The notes under the pieces are model-generated. The model did no database searches. It had not been told where the DNA came from and saw only the letters and a list, made by a program, of their open reading frames with translations. A program made the translations under genes and the position numbers. This document shows, piece after piece, positions 34,115 to 41,975 of a stretch of DNA of 64,000 nucleotides. Source of the DNA: Olivibacter sitiensis DSM 17696. Lineage in GTDB: Bacteria > Bacteroidota > Bacteroidia > Sphingobacteriales > Sphingobacteriaceae. Position 1 is the first letter of the stretch. Every line of letters begins with the position of its first letter. Location of the stretch: NCBI RefSeq assembly GCF_000427965.1, contig NZ_ATZA01000001.1, forward strand, positions 1-64,000, written 5' to 3'.

Positions 34115-37018
34115 TCAAGATTGAGGTAGTTTCGATGTTTTGTGGATTCGCGATAGAAATTCGTGCAGATTGACCTCCGAGTCTAGCTTTAGTCTCTTGC
34201 GCAAACGATAACGGGCAACTTCTACCCCCTTGATGGTGATATGCATAATCTGGGCTATCTCTTTGGAAGAGAGGTTCATCTTGAGGAATGCGCATAGACG
34301 CAACTCGGTAGAGGTAATATCGGGGTACTTCTCCTTTAGGATGTTAAAAAAAGATTCATTGATGTGGTTGAAGTGGGAAGTGAAATGTTCCCAATCTTCC
34401 TTTGAACGTTCTACATTGCGTATGAGACGTAGCAGATGCCGTATGTGGGTTTCGCTTTCGTTCGGGTCTTTTCTTGCTAGGGAAGAGATGACGTCCTTTA
34501 TCTTGTTCAAGACCTCTCCACGCTGTATCAAGTCCAGTGTCATGGTGGTGAGCTCACTGTTTTTATAGGCAATCTCGTTTTCCAGCTTTTCGTTTTGCAA
34601 CCGCACCACTTCCTTTTCTTTTTTGTCCAGTTCCAGCTGGCTCAGGTACATCTGTACCTCGTGCTGCTGCTCCAGCTTCTTTTTCTGCCTTTTGAACAAG
34701 AGTAGGATCAATAGCAGTAGGGCCAAACCGTAAAAGATCATGCTGATTGGATGTACGTACCATGCGGGTTTGATATGAAAGGCATAGCTTACGGGGGCAG
34801 ATACTTTATGTTGTCCATTTCTGGACATCACTTGGAACACATAGTTGCCAGGAGGCAAATTCGTATAATCTTTTTCGTTTTTTTTGCTCCATGGCGACCA
34901 ATCTTTTTCATAGCCTTCCAGTTTATAGCTATATTCTATATTGTCCTCCTGCCCGTACATGGTAGTCGTGAAGGCAAAATGAAAGGAGTCGTACGTATAC
35001 GATAGCGCTGGTGATTGGCTTGTCTGTGGGGCATAGCCACCGAAAAGTAAGCTATCCAAATTGTTTCTGTTGATGACCTTCACGCTACTTATCAGGATGT
35101 CCGGCGACTGTGTGTTTTTGATATAACGGTCATAATTGAGGTGGATGACGCCGTTATTGGCCGCGATGAAGATATTCTCCTTGTTGTGTGGATAAATGGC
35201 CTCATAACCCCCCAATATCTTGCCATCCAGCTCCGGGAAAGTGACGATGTTATAAACCTCTTCGTCATTTTTGTTTTCAAAATCAATGAGACCCAGTTTC
35301 TTGTGGTTAAGAAACCAGATATTCCCTTCCTTGTCCTCCCTAAGGTATTGGATGGCCATTCCTTTGAAGTGCTTGTCAAACCGCATGTCAGGTTCAAAAC
35401 GGTCTTTTTGTGCATTATATTGATAAATCCCATTGGCGGTGGCTACCATCATGCTGTTTTTTACGTAGAAAACATAGTTGTACAGGGTGGAAGGCAGGCC
35501 GTCTGCCTCCGTATAGATCTTCGTATCGGCTATGGCATCATTGTCTTTGGAAAGCGTGAAGCGAAAAACACCTCGATAAGGATGGGATGCCCACAACCGT
35601 TCTTCATTTTTTTCATGTACCAGGAAACGTAATGATTCGTAAAGAGTTCCAAAATGCCCCAAGTCATGCAATTTATTTCCTTCAAACGAAAGCTGCTGAA
35701 GCCCAAGATAGGTGCCGGCAATGATCTCTTTTACTGGGTAAACATGGGAAAGGGGCCTGTAGATCCAAAGTCCGGATCCGCTAAAAAACTTCGTGGCCTC
35801 ATTGCCAGAGATGACAAAGCCTCCGTCTTCGTGCCCCATCAGCAATTGATCGTTTATTTCCTCCAGGTTCCATACCTGTCCTGTACTATGCTTCACTTCC
35901 GAGAAATAGGCCTTGTTGAAGCTGATGTCTCCCTGCATGGATGCGAGAGGGGTATAAAATAGCCCTACACTGGTACCGATATATAATTTGTCATCAAATA
36001 TATGGATGGCGTATGAACTCATTTGATTGTTTCTGTCCGGATGGATATACTTAATGGAGCTATTGGCGGCAATAAAATTTATCGCCCCGTCCAGGGCGAC
36101 CCACAAGTTTTTATCCCTGTCCGTAAATAGGTGTCTTATGTTGTTTTTGGACAAGCCTTCCTGATGGAAATAATGCTGAATGATGGTTCCTTTCTCATCG
36201 ACGATGTAAATACCGGCCGAGTTGGTGCCAATCGCATACCAGTCATTTTCCAACTTGGTCATGGTGTGGACGCGCATTTGCCTGAGCGTACTGTTCAACG
36301 TGAAATCATTGTCCGACAGTTGTTTCTGATGCAGAAAATAGAGGCCATCTTTCTGCGTGCTTATCAACAGCGTGTCTTGCTTGAACTCCACTATACTGGT
36401 AATGGCGGCATGTTCCAGAAGGGGGTGTTTCATCCAAGGTTTCCAATAGCCGTTTTCAAAGCGCATCAGGCCTTGTTCAGCTATTTGTGCCAGCATGCCA
36501 TAGGGGGTTTTTGCGATAAAGAGCCATTCGGACGTCGTTTTATCGGCTCTTATTTTGCCGTCCTTGAAATGCAGCATCTTGGCCGTAGAGCGAAAGAATA
36601 CCTCCTTGTCGTCTATGACGATATTCCAGACATCTGCGAAGTGCCGTTCCTCTTTAGGCACTAGCTCTACTAATGAATAGTAATGGAGAGCGCCATTGTC
36701 ATTGGGATAGAAATAGCCGATTTCATCTTGCCCTCCCACAAAGATGCGTCCATCATCGTCTATAGCTATGGAGCGTAGAACGGTCTTATTGGGCAATGGG
36801 TAGATGTTCCAATAACTACCATCGAAACTGAGCAAGCCCTCGTTGTTTGCAAAATATAAAATCCCTTTCTTGTCTTGGGCAATGTCCCAGTTCTGAATAC
36901 CCCCTTTGTACTGTTCACTGCTATAATTGATGATTTGCGGCAAGGCCAAGCGACCTTGTGCAAAGGTGATGGCATACGATAACCAAAATAGGCTTACAAG
37001 TATTGTTCGTTTCTTCAT
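34115..37018 (-). CDS. Membrane-spanning PUL regulator: beta-propeller sensor, Y_Y_Y domain, LuxR-type HTH
   Basis: 967 residues. A signal peptide (MKKRTILVSLFWLSYAITFA) is followed by two-component-regulator-type propeller repeats (about 25-690; DKKGILYFANNEGLLSFDG, DKEGNIWFLNHK), a Y_Y_Y domain (about 700-770; YSYKLEGYEKDWSPWSKKNE, LPPGNYVFQVMSRNG) and one membrane helix (SMIFYGLALLLLILLLF). The cytoplasmic part has a coiled coil and a LuxR-like HTH at the end (TELRLCAFLKMNLSSKEIAQ). There is no histidine kinase or receiver domain, so the periplasmic glycan signal would pass straight to a membrane-tethered DNA-binding domain. It lies upstream of susC, same strand, with about 210 bases between. 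Confidence 0.93.
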   Translation of the reverse strand: MKKRTILVSLFWLSYAITFAQGRLALPQIINYSSEQYKGGIQNWDIAQDKKGILYFANNEGLLSFDGSYWNIYPLPNKTVLRSIAIDDDGRIFVGGQDEIGYFYPNDNGALHYYSLVELVPKEERHFADVWNIVIDDKEVFFRSTAKMLHFKDGKIRADKTTSEWLFIAKTPYGMLAQIAEQGLMRFENGYWKPWMKHPLLEHAAITSIVEFKQDTLLISTQKDGLYFLHQKQLSDNDFTLNSTLRQMRVHTMTKLENDWYAIGTNSAGIYIVDEKGTIIQHYFHQEGLSKNNIRHLFTDRDKNLWVALDGAINFIAANSSIKYIHPDRNNQMSSYAIHIFDDKLYIGTSVGLFYTPLASMQGDISFNKAYFSEVKHSTGQVWNLEEINDQLLMGHEDGGFVISGNEATKFFSGSGLWIYRPLSHVYPVKEIIAGTYLGLQQLSFEGNKLHDLGHFGTLYESLRFLVHEKNEERLWASHPYRGVFRFTLSKDNDAIADTKIYTEADGLPSTLYNYVFYVKNSMMVATANGIYQYNAQKDRFEPDMRFDKHFKGMAIQYLREDKEGNIWFLNHKKLGLIDFENKNDEEVYNIVTFPELDGKILGGYEAIYPHNKENIFIAANNGVIHLNYDRYIKNTQSPDILISSVKVINRNNLDSLLFGGYAPQTSQSPALSYTYDSFHFAFTTTMYGQEDNIEYSYKLEGYEKDWSPWSKKNEKDYTNLPPGNYVFQVMSRNGQHKVSAPVSYAFHIKPAWYVHPISMIFYGLALLLLILLLFKRQKKKLEQQHEVQMYLSQLELDKKEKEVVRLQNEKLENEIAYKNSELTTMTLDLIQRGEVLNKIKDVISSLARKDPNESETHIRHLLRLIRNVERSKEDWEHFTSHFNHINESFFNILKEKYPDITSTELRLCAFLKMNLSSKEIAQIMHITIKGVEVARYRLRKRLKLDSEVNLHEFLSRIHKTSKLPQS

Positions 37019-37114
37019 AATTTAGACTCGACCCCAGAAAATGGTATCGTTGGCTATTGGAAACGAATATACCATTTTCAAGGAAAATTAGCTTTTTTTT
37101 GTCTATTTTCGTCT

Positions 37115-38449
37115 ATGCCCGAGATTGTCAATAACAAGACCGTATTCACCCTATATGAGGTGGCCCGTAGTGTCCAGAAGACCATTGCCGAGCGCTATGG
37201 CAGCCTGTATTGGATTAAGGCGGAGATGAACAAGCTGAACTACTATAAACACTCGGGACATTGCTATCCCGAGTTGCTGGAGAAGCGTGGAGGTAGGGTA
37301 GTGAGTGAAATGAGGGCCATTTTATGGAAAGGTGATTACCAGCAGATCAATGCCCGATTTATGGAAATGACCGGTGAACCACTCAAAAATGGCATTTCCA
37401 TACTTTTTCAGGCAGCCATAAGCTACGATCCGCTTTATGGCATGAGCTTACGGATCGTCGATGTCGATCCAGCCTTTACATTGGGAGAACTGGAGCGCGA
37501 AAAGATAGAGACAATCAACAAACTGAAAGCCGAGGGTATATACCATGCGAATAAGCAGGTACCTTTCCCGCTTTTGCCCAAGCGCCTGGCGGTTATTTCG
37601 GTAGAGACCAGTAAGGGCTTGGCCGATTTCCTTAAAATCATAGGCCAGAATCCTTTCGGCTATCGGTTTCAGCATGATCTGTTCCCTGCCTTGTTGCAGG
37701 GAGAGAAGGCCATTGCCTCCATCGCTGCACAGTTGAAGGAAATAGAGAAACTGAGAGCACACTATGATGTAGTCGCCATTGTTCGTGGCGGCGGTGGTGA
37801 AGTGGGGCTCAGCTGCTACAACCATTATGCCTTGGCACATGCCGTAGCCAGTTTTCCTATACCTATTATTACGGGCATAGGCCATGCCACCAACGAAACG
37901 GTAACTGAGATGGTAGCTTATAAGAATGCCATTACGCCTAGTGAACTGGCCGATTTCCTCATTCAGCGATTTCATCAATATGCCGTGCCATTGCAAAGGG
38001 CGGAGGAACGTATCGCTATCCGGACAAAGGAGCTGTTGCTGTACGAAAATAGAAACTTGGAGAGGCTGATTACCTCGTTCCGGAACGAGAGCAGGTACGT
38101 AGTACAGCAGGAGCGTAGAAAACTGGATCAGGCGAAAAAACTGTTGTGGCAACAGGGCAAGTTTCTGCTAGCCAGTGAGTGGAAGCTACTGGAACACGGG
38201 AGCGGCGACATGATGCGCAACGTCGTATGGCTCCTGAAAGAAGAAAGGGTTTCTCTAGGACAGTTGGAGAAAATGGTGGGAGCATTGAGCCCTTCTGGTG
38301 TGTTGAAAAGGGGCTTCAGCCTGACAATGAAAAATGGGCGAGCGATATTTGATGCACAAGACCTTGTACTGGGAGACGACGTGGAAACTTCCTTGGCCAA
38401 TGGCCGATTCCTAAGCAAGGTGATCAAGAAATTGAACACAGAGGAATGA
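37115..38449 (+). CDS. xseA: Exodeoxyribonuclease VII large subunit
   Basis: 444 residues. N-terminal OB-fold about 5-105 (YWIKAEMNKLNYYKHSGHCY, RAILWKGDYQQIN), catalytic domain with PKRLAVISVETSKGLADFLK, VRGGGGEVGLSCYNH and ITGIGHATNETVTEMVAY, then a C-terminal coiled coil and the SPSGVLKRGFSLTMKNGRAI end block. With XseB it degrades single-stranded DNA from both ends. It diverges from the PUL regulator with 96 bases between them; xseB follows on the same strand. Confidence 0.96.
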   Translation: MPEIVNNKTVFTLYEVARSVQKTIAERYGSLYWIKAEMNKLNYYKHSGHCYPELLEKRGGRVVSEMRAILWKGDYQQINARFMEMTGEPLKNGISILFQAAISYDPLYGMSLRIVDVDPAFTLGELEREKIETINKLKAEGIYHANKQVPFPLLPKRLAVISVETSKGLADFLKIIGQNPFGYRFQHDLFPALLQGEKAIASIAAQLKEIEKLRAHYDVVAIVRGGGGEVGLSCYNHYALAHAVASFPIPIITGIGHATNETVTEMVAYKNAITPSELADFLIQRFHQYAVPLQRAEERIAIRTKELLLYENRNLERLITSFRNESRYVVQQERRKLDQAKKLLWQQGKFLLASEWKLLEHGSGDMMRNVVWLLKEERVSLGQLEKMVGALSPSGVLKRGFSLTMKNGRAIFDAQDLVLGDDVETSLANGRFLSKVIKKLNTEE

Positions 38450-38506
38450 TAATACTTAGTAGGTCGTGATAAGTATTTGGATATGCGTACGGTGAATCTA
38501 CCATTC

Positions 38507-38539
38507 TGTTTTTTTACTTTTAACTTTTTAATTTTGATT
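38507..38539 (+). repeat. T-rich tract directly before the xseB start
   Basis: TTTTTTTACTTTTAACTTTT and TAATTTTGATT lead into ATG 38540. It is one of five such tracts in the window, each on the sense strand just before a start codon. Confidence 0.6.
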
Positions 38540-38788
38540 ATGGCAGAAAAACTCAATTACGTAGATGCTTTTGATGAACTTCAACAGATCGTGACAGATA
38601 TGGAGGGAGGGCAGATTACGGTAGACGAACTTTCCGAAAAGGTGAAACGTGCGGCCTTGCTTATCCAAGTATGTAAGGCCAAGCTCACCGAGACGGAGGG
38701 CGACGTGAAGAAAATCTTGGACGGCCTTGCCGATGAAGGGACAGAAGAAGCTGAAGAAGATCCCGATGAAGGGTTTTTGGAGGAATAA
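38540..38788 (+). CDS. xseB: Exodeoxyribonuclease VII small subunit
   Basis: 82 residues from ATG 38540 (MAEKLNYVDAFDELQQIVTD). The longer frame from 38477 runs through the T-rich tract and is rejected. It is a helical hairpin protein (MEGGQITVDELSEKVKRAAL, CKAKLTETEGDVKKIL) that binds along the XseA coiled coil; the acidic tail (EEAEEDPDEGF) is typical of Bacteroidota versions. Confidence 0.93.
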   Translation: MAEKLNYVDAFDELQQIVTDMEGGQITVDELSEKVKRAALLIQVCKAKLTETEGDVKKILDGLADEGTEEAEEDPDEGFLEE

Positions 38789-38991
38789 CGGAATCTCATA
38801 GGTACTTGATTTTTGGTGGTGTATCGCCACTAGAATATTTCCAATAATGATATGTTAAACCATCGTTAGATTTAGCAATACGGCAATCAATGCCGGTAGT
38901 CTCATGTACATTTCAAATTGTTGCTTTGGAATCTTTCTTCATCATAGCATTGTGATTTGCTTTCTTTCTTTGCTTTACTGATATTTGCTAT

Positions 38992-39192
38992 ATGGAAACT
39001 CTTTTGGTACATCCGCAAAACAGCAAGCAACTGGATGCCATTAAGGCAGTATTGAAAGTGCTTAATGTTCCCTTTGAATCACAGGTAGAAACTGTTTCTT
39101 CAAAGGTAAGTAGGGAAGATATAGATCAAGCTTATGATGAAATGCGAGCTGGGCAATATACAGTGTTGGATCCTAACAATTTATGGAAATAA
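38992..39192 (+). CDS. Antitoxin of a type II toxin-antitoxin pair (DUF2683-like)
   Basis: 66 residues: METLLVHPQNSKQLDAIKAV at the N-terminus, then a helical C-terminal toxin-binding part ending with LDPNNLWK. The QLDAIKAVLKVLNVPFE segment is what I recall of DUF2683/RelB-like antitoxins paired with YoeB toxins. Its 3' end overlaps the toxin start by 10 bases. Short, no signal peptide. Confidence 0.85.
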   Translation: METLLVHPQNSKQLDAIKAVLKVLNVPFESQVETVSSKVSREDIDQAYDEMRAGQYTVLDPNNLWK

Positions 39193-39455
39193 GATTTTCT
39201 AAATTAGCGCTCAAACAAAGGGACTTACTGAAAAAGAGAGGCAATGTCACTGCACAAAAAAAGATATCTAAATTACTAGATGAGATAATCCTTAGTCCTT
39301 TTAGCGGCCTGGGGCGTCCAGAACAACTTAAAGGATATGAAATACCTACCTATAGCCGAAGAATAGACAAAAAGAACCGTTTAATTTACTCTCTTTTGGA
39401 AGAAGAAAATGTCGTCGAAGTATTGTCCATTTGGGGACATTATGAAGACAAATAA
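39183..39455 (+). CDS. YoeB/RelE-family mRNA endonuclease toxin
   Basis: 90 residues. The Txe/YoeB pattern is clear: KISKLLDEIILSPFSGLGRP, EQLKGYEIPTYSRRIDKKNR, LIYSLLEEENVVEVLSIWGH and a C-terminal HYEDK. YoeB toxins cut mRNA in the ribosomal A site; the late arginine, histidine and tyrosine are the expected catalytic residues. It overlaps the antitoxin gene, which comes first as usual. The pair sits between xseB and the threonine operon. Confidence 0.92.
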   Translation: MEIRFSKLALKQRDLLKKRGNVTAQKKISKLLDEIILSPFSGLGRPEQLKGYEIPTYSRRIDKKNRLIYSLLEEENVVEVLSIWGHYEDK

Positions 39456-39525
39456 GAATATCCCGAACCGCAAAATTTCTACTTGATATTAGTTCGTATC
39501 ATCTATGCAGTTCGAGACAGATTTT

Positions 39526-40833
39526 TTAATTGTTCTCCTTCAAATAATTCTTGAAATCTTCAAAAGAAGCTTTTAGCGAACCTACCTTGCTTTCTCTTCC
39601 TTCCAGTTCTTTTACTTGTTCTGGAATCTCAATCTTGCTGGCCAGTTCCTGCGGGAATATGTCTGGAAATTTGCAAGCATGGGCCGTGGAAAGAAATACG
39701 GCCTCAAAATTGCCTACGTGGGTTTCTTTATAGGCCTTTGCGGCCAGATAGGCGATAGCCGTATGCGGGCAGGCAATGTATCGGTATTTTTTATACAGTT
39801 CGCCAATGCCTTTTAACGTGTCTTCATCTGTGTAGGTATAGGAGGAGACCACGGCCTTGAGCGACGATACATCTTGATCAAACAAATCCATAATACGCAC
39901 CCAGTTGCTTGGATTGCCTACGTCCATGGCATTGGAATAGGTTTGCACCGATGGTTTTGGCTCGTATTTTCCGTTTTTCAGGAAGCGGGGAACGGTATCG
40001 TTCACATTGGTAGCAGCGATGAACTGCTTGACGGGCAAGCCCATTTTGTAGGCCAGCAGGCCAGCACCTATGTTACCGAAATTGCCGCTGGGGACGGAGA
40101 AGACCACTTCTTTGATGCCTCTCCTCAATAGCTGTGCGTAGGCGTGGAAATAATAGAAAGTCTGTGGTATCAGGCGGGCGATGTTGATGGAGTTGGCAGA
40201 AGTGAGCCTTAGTAGCTGGTTCAGTTCCCCGTCGTTGAAGGCCTCTTTCACCAAGGCCTGGCAATCGTCAAAGGTGCCGTCCACCTGCAAGGCTCGGATG
40301 TTCTGCCCATTGGTTGTTAGCTGTAGTTCTTGTATGGGGCTCACTTTGCCCTTTGGATAGAGAATAGTAACCCTTGTGCCTTCTACCCCCAAAAAGCCAA
40401 GCGCCACGGCACCGCCCGTATCGCCCGATGTGGCTACCAATACATCCAATGGTTTGTCTTCCTTGGCAGAAAAATAGGCCATGACACGGCTCATAAAGCG
40501 AGCACCGAAATCCTTAAAGGCCAAGGATGGGCCATGGAAAAGTTCTAAGACAGCAATTGCATCGCCCAAAGGCACCACGGGAGCATCAAAATTGATGGCA
40601 TCGTCAATGATAGCATGCAGATCAGCGGAAGGAATATCGTCCCCGATGAGGGTATTGGCTACGGTAAAGGCGACCTCTTGTAGGCTATAATCTGCCAAGT
40701 TGGCTATAAATTCAGCAGGCAATGCAGGAATATGCTCGGGCATATAGAGCCCCTTATCGGCTGGTAAGCTGTTGAATACGGCATCTTTGAAAGATACCCT
40801 CAAATCTTTGTTGTTCGTACTGTATAGTTTCAT
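39526..40833 (-). CDS. thrC: Threonine synthase
   Basis: 435 residues. Makes threonine from O-phosphohomoserine with PLP. The PLP lysine lies in GPSLAFKDFGARFM, the phosphate loop in VPSGNFGNIGAG, and the early VATSGDTGGAVALGFLG is typical. Last gene of thrA-thrB-thrC, all on the minus strand. The 75-base gap before it, to the thrB stop at 40908, is made of the AACTCACAACT repeat words. Confidence 0.97.
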   Translation of the reverse strand: MKLYSTNNKDLRVSFKDAVFNSLPADKGLYMPEHIPALPAEFIANLADYSLQEVAFTVANTLIGDDIPSADLHAIIDDAINFDAPVVPLGDAIAVLELFHGPSLAFKDFGARFMSRVMAYFSAKEDKPLDVLVATSGDTGGAVALGFLGVEGTRVTILYPKGKVSPIQELQLTTNGQNIRALQVDGTFDDCQALVKEAFNDGELNQLLRLTSANSINIARLIPQTFYYFHAYAQLLRRGIKEVVFSVPSGNFGNIGAGLLAYKMGLPVKQFIAATNVNDTVPRFLKNGKYEPKPSVQTYSNAMDVGNPSNWVRIMDLFDQDVSSLKAVVSSYTYTDEDTLKGIGELYKKYRYIACPHTAIAYLAAKAYKETHVGNFEAVFLSTAHACKFPDIFPQELASKIEIPEQVKELEGRESKVGSLKASFEDFKNYLKENN

Positions 40834-40837
40834 TGTA

Positions 40838-40913
40838 TCAGTTGTGAGTTATGAGTTGCCAGTTGTGTGGGTCGTGAGGTAATTTCTCACAACGCACAAC
40901 ACGCAACTCAGAG
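40838..40913. repeat. AACTCACAACTGGC-type repeat between thrB and thrC
   Basis: On the plus strand CAGTTGTGAGTTATGAGTTG is followed by CCAGTTGTG, and after a short gap the inverted form CTCACAACGCACAACACGCA. This makes a large imperfect palindrome in the intercistronic gap. Related words are at 41938-41975, 52274-52292 and 53918-53942. Confidence 0.55.
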
Positions 40914-41843
40914 CATTTTAGGTCCTTCCGTATTTACCTTGGACACATAGGTGTTGCTTCCTATCCCTTTTTCATCGAGGTGGGCATGAATACATTTCGT
41001 CACCTCTTGGGCAATATCCCTGCTTCTTGTAAAGGCAAAGACTGATGGCCCGGAACCGGATATGCCAAAACCTAGCGCACCACACTTCAAGGCTACTTCG
41101 CGCATCTCGTAGAACTCAGGTATCAATATGGCCCTGGTAGGTTCTATCAGCACATCCTTCATGCTGCGTCCTATAAGACCATAGTCGTTGAGGAAAAGGC
41201 CGCTAACGAGCCCGGCGATATTGCCCCATTGCACCACGGCATCCTTTAGGTCCACCTTACTGCGAAGCATTTGTCTTGCCGCCCTCGTGGGAACGTCCAC
41301 ATGGGGGAACACGACGGCACAATGTAGCTCTTCTGGTACGTTTAGTTGTACTACCTCCAGTGGGTCATAGCTTTTTATCAAGGTGATGCCACCATATAGC
41401 GATGGGGCCACATTGTCTGCATGACCATGTCCACAGGCCAGTTCTTCGCCCTTCATGGCAAAAGGAAGCAGTTGCCTGGTAGTTAGCGGTTGTCCAAGCA
41501 ATTGGTTGATGGCGAACAATCCCGCCACGGTGCTGGCGGCACTGGAACCCAGTCCGCTGCCTATGGGCATGTGTTTATGCAAGGTGATCTCCACGCCTAT
41601 ATCTTCTCGTCCCAAATGGGCCAGTACCATTTGCACACAGGCAGAGACCGTGTTTTTGGCAGGGTCGAGAGGTAGGCGGCCATCATCACCAGTGACTGCT
41701 TTGAGGTAGACTCCTGGCTTGTCAATACGTTCCATGATGACTTCATCGCCAGGTTCGTCCAAGGCAAGGCCCAATATGTCATAGCCGCAAACGAGATTGG
41801 CCACCGTGGCCGGTGCAAAGACATGTACGCTGTCCTTTTCCAT
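40908..41843 (-). CDS. thrB: Homoserine kinase
   Basis: 311 residues from ATG 41843 (MEKDSVHVFAPATVANLVCG), which fits the family length; the frame extends to 41906 but adds an atypical N-terminus. GHMP-kinase motifs: APATVANLVCGYDILGLAL, PIGSGLGSSAASTVAG as the ATP loop, and FGISGSGPSVFAFT near the end. It phosphorylates homoserine for ThrC. Second gene of the threonine operon. Confidence 0.96.
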   Translation of the reverse strand: MEKDSVHVFAPATVANLVCGYDILGLALDEPGDEVIMERIDKPGVYLKAVTGDDGRLPLDPAKNTVSACVQMVLAHLGREDIGVEITLHKHMPIGSGLGSSAASTVAGLFAINQLLGQPLTTRQLLPFAMKGEELACGHGHADNVAPSLYGGITLIKSYDPLEVVQLNVPEELHCAVVFPHVDVPTRAARQMLRSKVDLKDAVVQWGNIAGLVSGLFLNDYGLIGRSMKDVLIEPTRAILIPEFYEMREVALKCGALGFGISGSGPSVFAFTRSRDIAQEVTKCIHAHLDEKGIGSNTYVSKVNTEGPKML

Positions 41844-41937
41844 GTTGTTTTTAGTTTTTTGTTGGAGCGTATTTCTATCCGCCCTTACGTTAATTGTACT
41901 TCCCATATAGTTTTATTGGTTGTCCTTTGTGTGACCA

Positions 41938-41975
41938 TGTTGAGTCATAACTCACAGCCCACAACTGGCAACGCT
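41938..41975. repeat. AACTCACAACTGGC-type repeat between thrA and thrB
   Basis: GTTGAGTCATAACTCACAGC followed by CCACAACTGGCAACGC lies in the thrA-thrB gap and reaches the thrA stop. Same word family as the repeat between thrB and thrC. Confidence 0.5.

Noticed and set aside
38477-38539. Longer N-terminus for xseB
   Set aside because: The added residues come from the T-rich tract (FCFFTFNFLILIM) and are not part of the XseB family.
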